Shown here piece by piece: positions 35,716-48,900 of a stretch of DNA of 64,000 bases. The position numbers and the translations under genes are program-made. Below the pieces are notes generated by a model. The model saw only the letters and a list, made by a program, of their open reading frames with translations. It was not told the DNA's origin and searched no databases. Within the stretch, counting starts at the first letter, position 1, and each line of letters begins with the position of its first letter. The DNA comes from Pagrus major (Eukaryota; Chordata; Actinopteri; Spariformes; Sparidae), in the NCBI RefSeq assembly GCF_040436345.1, contig NC_133232.1, forward strand, positions 14,910,220 through 14,974,219, in the 5' to 3' direction.

Positions 35716-37340
35716 GTAGGTTAGAGGACGGGAAGGGAGGTGGGGTGGAGGGACGGGTTGTCCGCCTTTCTTATCTGTGTGTAATCTCATGTAGCCAGAC
35801 CTCGTCCACTTATGGAAGTCTTTTCCTAGATTTTTAACACAAAAGTAGCTTTATAGATGCAGCAGGTTAAAAGCCAACCACAGCTGTTTTAAAGCCAATC
35901 AAACTGCTGCCTCAGGATTTCTAAAGGTCACATGTAGGGCTACAGACGAAGCTCTGGAATTGTTCTTGCACATATGATACCTTAGTTTTAGAATTGATAC
36001 TGAAATGACAACCCTAACAAAAAAAGCCCAACTCATGGTCCACTTGTGTGTTCTGGAGCTTTCAACTATCTCACATGGTCCTCATCAGCAGATGTAGTCT
36101 GTTCATGATTGAGAGCTCCAGCCACATTAAGCTCAAATTTTAGTCGGACAGTTGATTCTTGAACTTGAGGCCTTGAAAAAATATGTAATCTCAAAGTTCT
36201 CTTTACACCTTGTTCCTGAGCTTTTGAGCGTTATCACATGTTCTTCATCAATGCTTTCTTTGATTCCTTACAAACATTTTATCTGAACACAAGCAGCAGT
36301 GCAGGACTTCATAAAGGCACTATAGAATAGGCAAGGTAATAATTGTATATGTACACTAGGGGTGGGAATCACAGAGTAACTCATGATACAATACGATTCA
36401 CGATATGTTGCCCACGTACAGTGTCACAACACGGCGATTCTGCAATAATCGATAACATTGCAAGACCATAATCTGATGATACAGCAGAATATCTGTCTAA
36501 CTGAATAATCCAAAATACCTCTAAAGAGGCAAAGAACATGAATGAAGTATTTATTCACAGCACTGAGGTGTCAGTTGCTGTGAAGGGCACAGTCTTAGTT
36601 TAGTGTCTGTTTATCACACACTGTCTGCAACTTCTCCATGTTCACATGTATCATCACTTCAATGTGCCACATGTTTTGATAATAATATCCATATTTGGCG
36701 CCAGTGTATCAATAATCGTATCTGAAGAGGAAGTATCACCATATATTGTCTCAGCGATATTTGGTCCTCCCCCCTAATATGTACTGATACTTTATGCATT
36801 AAATGTCACTTATTAGTTAAATTATTATGGTGTTAATGATTAATTATCAATTGATTAATCATTGTTGAGAATTAACCGGTAGTCGGAGATGGGCACATAC
36901 ACATCACAAAGTGTCGTGTTACAAATCACAAATCCTTGTTTATCAACTATATCAAAATAAAATACAAATTACTGGTATGACAAAATGTATTTAATTAAAA
37001 TACAAGTAATTAGTTATTTAAAAAATCACAGAAACACATTATATATAAAGTGATGTTATCATATTTTAGCCATTCAGTAGCCTCCGTATTGATTAAAATA
37101 AGAGACAGATTAAAATAAAGTCATGATTTTGTGTTGTTTAGTTTATAATTTAAGTAACTTGGCGTTTAGTTTATCCATTCTTTTAACTCCTCCCACTCTG
37201 ATTTTGCATCAAACATAGATAAGTTTTCTAATGGAAAAACATCCAACATATTTCATATATTATAACTGATAATGAATTAAGGCAGCTAACTATCAATTCA
37301 AGGAATTGCTTAAAATTTGCATCCCTTATTCTAAGTGATA

Positions 37341-37371
<31 letters not shown>

Positions 37372-37924
37372 TACTATTACTATCACTATTAGTAGTAGTA
37401 GTGGTAGTAGTAGTAGTAGTAGTATTACTCAAACATATTACTATTGTACATAGTTGGCTGTATAATTGTACTAGTATGATATTATTATTACTGTATACTT
37501 TTAATAATGATTTTTCTATTTCTACATAGACATATTTTTTTCTCTGCATCCTTCACTTTATTCTTATTCATGTTTTTTTTTTTTCTTATAAACTCATTTT
37601 TTCCTTCTTCTACATGCTTTCATTTTGAGGATGTGTTGTGGCACCACAGTGTGCTACAGCAGTGTTGTTGGGAGGGTGGCTGGGCTGGGTGAGGGCAGGG
37701 TGAGGGCAGGGTGAGGGCAGGGTGAGGGCAGGGATCAGGACCTCCAGCTAGGAGAAAAAAAACAAATGTTTAAAGACACAAACAACCTAAAAACACTCGC
37801 TCACCACTACTTACCACTCACTCCCGACAGAGCTGGCTCTTGACCAGAGGGTGTGGAGCCGGTTCTGTAAGTTCTGAGTGGACCAGCATCCTCCCAAGGG
37901 TCAGGGTGCAGCTATTATTATTAA

Positions 37925-37975
<51 letters not shown>

Positions 37976-40900
37976 TATCATTAGTATTGTATTTTTGTGT
38001 TAAGTCTAGCTCTTGTCATGTTTTCACACTGATGTCTACCTCTGCTTTGTGTTTATGAACTCTGCTTTGTGTTTATAAATGCCATACAGTGAAACAAGGC
38101 AAGATCTTTTAAAATCAGAACTGATCTGACAATAGAATAAGTCAGCAAAATTAAGAATATGACCAAACATTGAAGCCAGTATTCAGCTGATTTCTATGGC
38201 ACATTCTCGTCCATACCAAAATAGTATCACCTGCGGTCCACACTGGATGCCTGTGTACTGCGTGGCAGCTGTGTTGCTGAGCTGCTGCTTCTCACTCGCG
38301 TGTTTATGTTCACTTAGGCTGCGTTGCTGCTGCGCCGGCTCCGTTCTGTTTACATGGAGTTTGCCTTTGATAATTATCAATAAATATGATGACATGTTTT
38401 TCCTTTACCCCACTGAAAGTGTGGCAAAGACGGGGGGGGGGGGCATTTATAAACTGCCCCTCACCTGTTGTGTGTATTCTCTTCATGTCTGTGACATATT
38501 CTACACATACAGACATTAAAACTGTGGTGAAACGCTGGTATGATGTCGATATGACTGTCTACAGGTCGTTTTCAGGTCTATTTTTGCCAAGAACCACGCG
38601 TGTCGCAGTAAAAATAGGCGAGACTCCAAATCTATAGATGCTACTAAAAAACAAGATGTTAGGCCACACACTGCTCACACAGCCAGTGTGGCTGGCCCGT
38701 TAAGGTTCAAAACCCAATCTTGTCAAATTATCAAGGTACATTTTTGTTACAACTACTTTTTATTGGCATTTTGCATTTACTTGAAATTTTTACAGACGGA
38801 TTGGAAAACTGGTGATGAAACGAGGAAAATGACATAAGGTCCCCAGCTGGAATTTAACTCTGTACATTACATTATATATATTTTTCTTAGAGTGGGAGTC
38901 CAAAGTGGGGTTGTGGGTTAGGGTTGGGTGATTGGACGAATCTATCGTCTATCGGCGACAGGCTCAACCCATCCCCGGTTGGTTTGTTGGAGCCGATATT
39001 TCGGTCTTTTTTTGACATTTTTTAATTAATAGTGCACCTCCTTGAAAATTCCACTCAATAAATAATCACCCTGTCAGCAAAAAAAAAAAATAGGAACGGC
39101 CAAATCTGTGGTTTTCTGTCTGTGATTAGAAAGGAGTGGAGGAGAAAGAATATGCACCTGAATACCACGACCCCAAGGTTTCCCAGCAGACATTGCATTG
39201 TAAGTGACTGGACATTATGAAGTAATGAACCACACAGTCAGTATTGTTGGTCACCTATTCTCACAACAACATGCTCATACTTAGTCCATTCAACCGACAG
39301 AGCAGTACAGTATATAAAACAGCTAGCGACGACACAGTGCACGGACCGTCTGCCATTAACACCGGGGTCTCTCTCCTCTTGCGCGGTGCATTGTGAAAAG
39401 CATTAATAACAACCGCATATTTTTACTGAGTATCAGCCAATCGATCGAGGGATCTCTATTCCTTAGCCATGTCATTAGTTCTCTTTAGTGGCCAACAAGA
39501 TGAGCTTGGGTTAAGTGCAATGGAAAAAGACTGAGCAAATAAATCTTGACATACATGAAGCATGTGACTTCAACGTCACTCAAAGTTCTGCTCCATTGAA
39601 GACACAAAAAATGGCGTCAGAACAAATGAGACGTGTGTGGAGCGATGAGGAGATTGTAACATTCCTCTCATTAAAACATGAAACAAACTCATTTCCTATT
39701 TTTCCAGCATGTTCTTCACATGGTTTTCCAGTCTAAGCTTGACTTGAGTGATTTTAAATGACATCGTCTAGTTGTGTCATCTTCTTCTGCAGTGGTTTAA
39801 TGGCAACGACTGCAAAATTAGCTCCAGTAACTATTGTTTCCATGAACCAACTAACTCCTAATATTCACATAATAACATAATATTAATATAATATCACATA
39901 ATATTCAGTTCATTTGCATTTTCTCTCAATGCTTTTGATGGAATTTTATGAAAATTTGCTCTAAAATTTGGATAGAAACTTGACTGCTATGCCTTTTGTG
40001 AACATTGCTGATATTTCCATGAAAACCTCCTCCTGCCTTTATTGTCCATGTGTTCATGAAATATAGATCCCTGACTGTTACATTCTTTTTCGTTTTCAAG
40101 CTGCTGGCCAACATTGTGATCTATGTTTGTGCCATCACCGTGGGCGTCATGTCATACTACATGGCTGACAGGAAGCATCGGAAGGCCTTTTTGGAGGCAA
40201 GACAGTCACTGGAGGTCAAACTCAACCTGGAGGAGCAGAGCCAGCAACAGGTCAGAGGTCAAGCAGTAGCCTACAGCATTCTGTGTTTTCACCTCTGAGG
40301 TATAGAAGATTGAATTCAGCATCATCTCTCGGTTTGCAGTACAGATTTAGTCTAAGCCCAATACTGATCAAATAACTACCCAACTATCATTTTCTCACCA
40401 GGTGCCTGGATATTTCCTCAGAAAAACAAGTGTTAAGTGGCCATTTTTTAATGGCATTGTTATTAAATTTGAACTTGGGCCATTTAAGACTATATAATGT
40501 GGAGCCATTGTCTTTCCAGCTAATGGGGCAGTTACAGCTCATCTGCAGGCTGACTTTTACATTAACACATTTAGGCGAGAAAAATGAATAGATAATTAAG
40601 TGTGTTTAAACTCAATCACTGCTTGAGCATATTAGCATATGCTAAGGGCAGAGGGCTTTGGTTTCTTCAACACTCAGTCCTGGAGAGGCTCTGAAACCAA
40701 CAAGCAGCCATGATTTTATAATGTGTTGCTTTAGTAAATCACCAGTTTTTGTCATAGGGTTTAACACAATGTTGCACAAAGTGACCTGTGTCCGTCCCTG
40801 TGCCTGTTACGTTTGCAGATTGCTTGTGCAGCTCAGAGATAGTGGTAGTGTCTTCACCTGCATCATGCTGTAATGGGCACTCTGAAACAGCTCGGCTGAG

Positions 40901-42853
40901 AGATGGTTGCATAGAGCTGTGCATGCTACACAGCTGCATGTTGATCCATTCAACTGAATAGGCTCTGTTCCAGCGTGGGGAACAAGCCACAGTAACAGAA
41001 AGATATTTCAGACAAAATGTGTGTGCGTGTGTCTCAGAAAACTGAAGAACAGAACAGAACAGACATATCTGGTCAGAAGGATTATTAGAAAAGACAAACC
41101 TGGTTGTAACTGCCAAATACTTGCTTTACAATAGAGTCAGGTTCAGGATTATAGTGAGCCTGAGAAAATCTGCAACTGCAGTAAAACAGTATAAACGTGC
41201 TTCCTCATCGTCTGAAAACAGGTAGCTACTCCTGATGACTGCCCCGTGTTTACAGAGTTAGACACTGACAGAGAAGGACAATCATCATCACTAATACTAC
41301 AAGGCTTTGGTTGTAACGCTACACTTACACAATGATTTATTGTCAACGTCATACAACACTGAGCTGAGGTATCTGAAGGTGTTTAGCTAACAATAACTTA
41401 GGGCGCACTCACACTTAGCCCAGTCGCTCCGTACCGTGCCTCTTGTACATATGTCATCACGTCATAATGCGGTCGCAGCACAATGGAGAACAACACAGAG
41501 AACATGATTAACTGTTTGTGTCGTTTTGGGCATCTACAGCCCTCTCACATTCCTGGATTTCTTGATTATGCAAGGCAGCGTAATACGCATGGTTGTTCAT
41601 GTCCACGTCCACGAAGCACACCTCTTCCAATCGTGCCAGGGCCAAGGAAGTGTACAGTGCTTGAGCACAGTACAGAGTGCTCACACTAGTCAAACAAACT
41701 GGACTTTGGGCTCAAACGTGCATGGGCACGGTATAGTCTGCCTAGTGTGAGTGCACCATTACTACAACATTACTGTAAGTCAACCCAGTTAGCCACTTAA
41801 CTTCAAAGTTGTAGACAACATTTTCAAAGGATAACTTCTATCCTGCTCCAGCTGTGAAGAAGCCATGGAGAAATACTGCTCTGCTAAAAGAACAATATCT
41901 AGGGATGTTAATCCTGGAAAGTTGGCCTGGAGGTCCTGAACTTTACCAGTCGGGTTCGCTCTCAATCATGGCAGAAGTGACTCACGAACACAGAACAGGA
42001 AGTACGTAGCGTGAAGGTTTCAACAAAACTTCCTGACTTGCAAACAGAAATGTTGACTTTGTAAACAAAAGTTTTTTATTCACATTAATACATTTTACAT
42101 CATGAATGTATTTTATTTGCAGTGTTTTGATTTACATAGATAAGAAACAAGATTCCCTTCATAGTCATCCTGCTTTATGAGACACCCATGGAAGAGGACA
42201 GATGTTGCATGTGCAGTATACTGTCTATCTGTTACATCTTGTCCTCTTTGGATTGTGCAGGGCAAAATGCACTGTGTGAGATTTCTTTCAATTGTGTTTG
42301 TGCATGTGTGTGCATGTGGCTTGTACTGTGTCAGCAGTCAGCTCCCCTCCTCTCCTCACATCTGTGGCCACTGGGCATTCTCCATCACTACTATTTATGG
42401 AACAGATGGTTTGTGCCACAGAGAGTGAGGGAATAATGAAAACGAGTGAGAAGGAAGGGAGGGAGAGCAGATAGGGCTGATCATGGAGGAGAATATAAAA
42501 GAGAGTGAAAGTGTTGTGAGAAGTGATAGAGAGGAAAAAAGACAGCAAGAGGGCTGATAAAGCCACGAATGGGAGAAACTCTCAGAATACTAATGGAGAA
42601 GCACAGGCTTCTGGGATACAAGGGCCCGCCAACCAATCAAGAGGTATCCGGTTGTTGCTGGGTACCATGGCAACCAGCTTCCTGAGATGGTGTCAGCTGT
42701 AATCACAGAGCCAACACGCTCAGCCGTTTGTTGCTTCTCTGCCTCGCTGTCAGGTTTTGATAAGAATATTGAAAGCTGGCACACTGCCCCCCCTCCCCCA
42801 TGTACACTGTGTGTATATGTGTGAAGGCCTGTTTTGAATATGTATTCACAGGT

Positions 42854-42940
<87 letters not shown>

Positions 42941-45900
42941 GATGCTTCTTGTTTAGTTTGACACATCAGTGTTTGTCTGCGTGGGTCTGGGTCACTGTGC
43001 AGGATCTCTGCAGACACACTGACTGACAGTTTGAGGCCATTCAGCTCCCTGTAAACATTACTCTCTACACAGACAGCTGTGTACACCATATGTACCTTCA
43101 TCAGGTTGAGGAAAGCTTAATTCATCTCTTTGTATATTCTTCTCTAGATATAACTAGTCTGTGCCTCCTGTGTATTCAGGGTCTTTACATTTTAGACTGT
43201 CTAGAATATGAATAGAAGAAAAAGATGGAGAAACATGCCCAGTGAGCAGCATCATTTCCAGATGTCATCCCATTTTACACCATGTGTAACAGGCTCCAAT
43301 ATTAATTGCTGACCGCACACCAGAGGAAATCAATTTTGTGCCAACAGTGTTCCTAGCTCTTCTCTTTGAGTCTGGGTCTTGGTGACAGCAAAGTCCTTTT
43401 AAGCAAGTCGCGCCACACAGCAGCCACCTGGGCAGCACCCCCAGGCAGTTACTTCTGGCTAACATGAGCAGGCCCCTATCAAAATGAATGGGGAGAAGCC
43501 ATCATTTTACTCTCAGTCAATGTATTTTTACACAGGTTACACTGCTTCTCTGTGTTGTACAAGACATGCGCACAGTTTCTCGACACCAACATATTTCATG
43601 ACTCAGCGACATCAGCGCAACAACACGATTGGTTGATATGTTTCCTGGATTGGCTCAAGCAGCCTAAAAAAGAAGGAATAGCCATTACATTACTGAATTT
43701 AGTGTCAAACTGTGGTGACAGCTGTATTGAAGTCTATGAGAGATGATGGAGAAGCACACTAAAACATGTCCAACATATCTACATCGTATGACTTCTGATG
43801 AAGAAATGGCTCCAGAAAAAGAAAGAACACCCTTCAGAGAGGTTAACCACAGAGTTTCTCATCGACACGTTGTTCATCCCGCGACTTTGTGTAGGAAAGG
43901 CTCCTGTTCGCAGTGTCATTGTAGTCAGATCACCAGAAATCAGTCAGACTGTCCCCATTTGTTGACAGTGTTATCAGCCCTGTCAGTCATTTGGGGATAA
44001 CGATGAGCTGTTAACCTTCTCTCTGAAGTGTGTTCTTTCATTTTGTTTCTACTAAAGTCCATCATCTCCATCAGATCAGTGATGCTGACAGGGCAGGTCA
44101 GATCTGTAATAGAAGTGTGGTATGTTTATTGTCGGGAGCTGTGATGTCCTCTATGTGTCTGTCTTCGTCCCCCACAGGAACGCCTGCTGCTCTCCATCCT
44201 TCCGAAGCACATAGCTGACGAGATGCTTCAGGACATGAAGAAGGAGCCCAGTCAGAAAGAGATGCAGCAGTTCAACACCATGTACATGTACAGACATGAA
44301 AACGTCAGGTAACTTGGTACCTCTGTTGGCTTATCACATTCAGGGTGCTTTATGTTCAACACCAGGGGTCTCAAATAAAAAACAGTGCAGGATCTATACT
44401 AAATGTGTACGTGCACAAAAAGACAAAAATGCTGTGCTGCAAAAAATAATGAGATGCACGCAATATAACCTTTATAAGTAACAGTCCACCTGGAAATGTG
44501 CACGTGTTGATCAGCCTTGTATCTCCACACCCACATTAGACCATGAATGGTCAATGGAAAGCAGCTCATGAATGTTGATGCATAGACATGAACCGTGCTG
44601 ATCCGTGGTGCTCTGCACTGAATCATGACCACAACCAAGAAGAAAACGAAGGAAATGTGTTTTTGTGACTCAGAGGCTGAGGTGCATGTGGATGAGGCGG
44701 ATGTGTTGGAAAATAAATTTCATTCACATTGTCCTCCAGCAGAGTGAGGACAGTGACAGTCCAGTATTTACATGCTGACAGCGATCACACTGACTGCTTC
44801 ACACCCGCCAAAGTGATCAGGACAATCAGTGTCAGCTCCTCCCTGAGATATCATTTGATTGTGGAAGTTTGATCCGTGAACACTATTTATGACAGTTTCA
44901 TCTGTAAGCGTAGTTAGCATGGCTATTGCCCATCGGAAAAGATTAGTGTATTGACAGCTAATATTGGGGAGAGACGAGCCAGATGTTCCTGAATCATTCC
45001 AACTGACACATGTTGCCATCACCCAACATTTCAACAGCTGACCACCAGTGTTCGGACAGTCTGGGGGGATTTGATGGTGAGACAGCGCTGATGAAATACT
45101 AAGCTAAATTTTAGGTGGCTAATATCTTTTACAATTAAGAAGAGCTTATGGAATAGTTATCACCAGCACAAATAACACTGCTGGTGTGAATGTTTTTTTT
45201 TTATTGTGTATGAAGCAAGGTCAACGTAGCTATCTACATGGATCCTTGAGAAAGTTACAGAGGCTCCACAGCAAAGTTACAGATTCCATATGACCTCACA
45301 AACAAGACCATCAGTGAGAAGATTGGCTATATCAGAAAATTAAAATATTTTTTTATGTCAAGTAGCTGAAGATGAATTGAGGAGTCTGAGGGAAGAAACT
45401 GCTCCGGTGGTACAGCAGCAGAATAACTGTCTTATTTGATGTTGGCCTTGCTGCTGTGCTTTACTGGATCTTGCTGTTGGCTTATTATTGTGAAGGCATA
45501 GCATCACATGTAAATATTGATGACTTTAGCTTTAGCAACACAATCTGCTAGCTGTAGGATTACATGAAACAAAGGTGTATGAACGGTAACATTACGAAAA
45601 CAAAGATTCCTTTGTTTCACTATCATCATATGACAGATGGATGATGGAGGTCATGGATGCATGACCTCATGGCTTTGCAACATGCTAACAGCTGTTTCAC
45701 AAAGATAAAGTGTTAAAACTATGTTGTGCCTTTCTGTCACTCGCTTCCAAAACAAATGGAGGCTCGCAAATTCAAGACCGATTCTGTCCACAAGGGGCCA
45801 GCAGAAACAACAAAACATGAACGGTCCTTGTAGCTGCTTTAAAGGAGCAGTCTGTAGTTTTGTGTTAGAAATGTTAATGAGCAGAGGAAGATGTTCATTG

Positions 45901-48900
45901 GCTGTTTCTTTTCTGCCTAAAGAAACTAAATAAAAAAACTCTCTTTGTTTTCATGACTGAATAAACTGAATAAACAAACTGACCTTAAAGGGCAACACAG
46001 TTTATACTGTTTACTTTGTTTATATGTGGCGGACCCTGCCACCTTTCTAGCTTCAAACAGTGTTCTGGGACCTTATTTTCCTCTGAGAACAGCTTGTTTA
46101 TTCACTTATGGAAACAGTTTGTATTTTTACCTCATTAATATTGTGAATATTAAAATTCTGACTTTGAATTTCCTCTCCAGAACCACACAGAAGTTGAACA
46201 GTAATGTATTTGTTGACAATGAAAATGACACTGATCATAATCCACATATTTCCTCAATATAAAATGAGAAACTTCGATATACTCTTGATGAGTTACATCA
46301 ATTAACAACATTATTATTAGACGTCCCCAACACAACAAGACAAAACCGGTATATGACTGGACCGTGTCCGGTGGCCAGTTGATTACTGGTGTAGGCAGTG
46401 GGAGAGTTTATGATGTGAATTCTTGGATATGAAACGCTCAGGTGCAAAAAAAATGTCAGAATCTTCCTTTGTCAGCCTGTGGTAACTTGAAAGAGTTGAG
46501 TTTTTATTACATTAACAAGTTACATTCACAGATACAGTTTTTAAATTGATTTAACTCTTTAGCATGACAGCTGTAGCCTAAAAATATGAACTGCTGAGAT
46601 CTACTGATGATTTCCATTTAAGCTCAACTCTTCCCCATTCTGAGTTTCACATTTCATGTTCCCCTTGTCGTATTTGCATTAACATTTACAATATCATCTT
46701 TACAAATGCTTTCAGTTTGAGCACTTCAGTTTTTTCATTTACTCACCTCGACCTACATTGTCCACATCAACAAATAATGTTTTTATGCTCTCTTAACCGG
46801 TCTGTGTTAGCAGCAGATGTTTGTGAACACGTTGTCTGCTTCAACTAAGCATTGAACTAGTAACCACAATATCACCAGATTCCCTTACAGAGATGCTGTG
46901 TGAGGAGAAACTTCAACTCTGCAAAACGGCAAATTCTACCTCATCCAGGCTTCACCTAAATTCAGCAAGAAAGGAAACAAAATGCCCAGTAAACAAAGAT
47001 AAAGTTAGATTGCTAGCAATTTTTTTTTCTTCAAATTTTTATAGATAATACGATAATATGATTATCGTGAATTTGTTTGCCCATGCAGTGAAAATCTGAT
47101 ATCATGACAGCCCTAGTTCGTACAATGAGAAATGGTTGTTCAGAAATTCACAGTTCCGGTTTCAGAGCACTTAAAGCATCCTGTCTATGGAAGATATTTT
47201 GGTCATAAATCAAATCCAAAGTCCACATTGAAAATAAAATTAGGTCATAAAAAAGTCAGGTTTATTTATATAGCACATTTCATACGACAGGCGTAGACTC
47301 AACCAGCATGAAAATACAAATAAAAAGTGAAGTTAACACCAAACATGACAAGATCCTATATACAAGAAAACACAATGATAACTTAAAAACATAGAATAAA
47401 ATATACAAGATGAGAAGGTAACACAATAAAAAGGATTCACACAAAAAGTTATTATTATTGTTAAAGGGTAATGATAATGATTACTAATCTTAAATAAAGT
47501 GCTACCTGTTAACGAATCATTTAGGATCTAGCCTAAAGCTAGTGCAAAAAGACATGTTTTTAGTCTGCTCTTGAGAGAGGACACGGTTGGAGCAGACCTG
47601 AAAACGACCTGTAGACAGTCATATCCACATCATACAGCGTTTCACTACAGTTTCAATGTGTGTATGTGTAGAATATGTCACAGACAGGAAGAGAACACAC
47701 CCAACAGGTGAGAGGCAGTTTCTTCCCTGTGCACTGTTTCTCTCACATTTATGGTGTTTTATCAATCTGCACGTACTTGTGCACAATGAATGGGTGCACT
47801 CAAGAACCAAAGTGGCACAGTACCAGTTTGTGCCGGTTGAGCCTGGGTTCCATTCTATTTCCATTTGGCACACAGAACAGCACACTTATGCCGAGTGAAG
47901 TGGAAAACTGTGTAGCAGGTGAAGCAACAGCATCATAAACAATATAGATTTAATATTCACAGTTTTCCAGAAAGTCATTACTGCTTTGAAGTTATCGTCT
48001 CATAGGATCGTAGATTTTATTGTAATTTACTGAACCCCAGATCTGTCTCAGTATAACATGTTGAAAAATGAAAATGTTCATGGATGATACTCTTTATGTG
48101 ACTGTAGCACTGTGATGTCAGAACTAATGTTCTGTCCTCTGTGTCCTCTGTGTCTTCTGTGTCCTCTGTGTCTTGTTGTGCAGTATTTTGTTTGCAGACA
48201 TCGTGGGCTTCACCCAGCTGTCATCGTCCTGCAGTGCTCAGGAGCTGGTGAAACTGCTCAACGAGCTCTTTGCTCGCTTTGACAAACTGGCTGCAGTGAG
48301 TTTCACATGACATTTACATGTTGCAGTTATATACAGTCACACCCACTCATAAAGAACATGTTCATCATGTCAGTCTTCGGTCCCAATGATTTCTACAGCT
48401 CTCATGTTTCTGTGATGGAATGAAAAATATAATCAAAACATACATACAGTGATTCTAATATTTGGTTAAACATCTCTCAGCCATGTTCACCTCAGTTAGC
48501 TGCTTCTGATCTCCATCCACAAGCTTCTGGTCGTCCTCTGGATGAATATTTAACCTCTCCTCTTGACAGAATCAGTGAAGTTCAACTAAATGTGTTGTCT
48601 TCCTGGCACAGACTTGTTTCTTCAGCACAGTCCACATGTTCTGATGAGGTTCAAGTCAGGACTTTGGGAAGCCCATTCAAAAACCTCAGTTCTAGCCTGA
48701 TTGATCCGTTCATTTACCACTTCTGATGTGTTTGGATCATTGTCCTGTTGAACACCCAGCTGCACCCAAGAGCCAAACTTCTGCTGATGATTTTTGGTTT
48801 TCCTGAAGAATTTGGAGACAATCCTCCTTCTTCATTATTCCATTTACTTTCTTTAGAGCAGCAGATCCATTGGCAGCAGAACCGCCCTTAAGCAGAACAC

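Noticed and set aside
35443..35790. minus-strand frame opposite adcy3 exon 1
   Set aside because: Shadow of a conserved coding exon.
37335..38058. poly-Leu, poly-Asn and poly-Thr frames
   Set aside because: Translation of trinucleotide microsatellites.
42853..43101. THTH-repeat frame
   Set aside because: Translation of the GT microsatellite.
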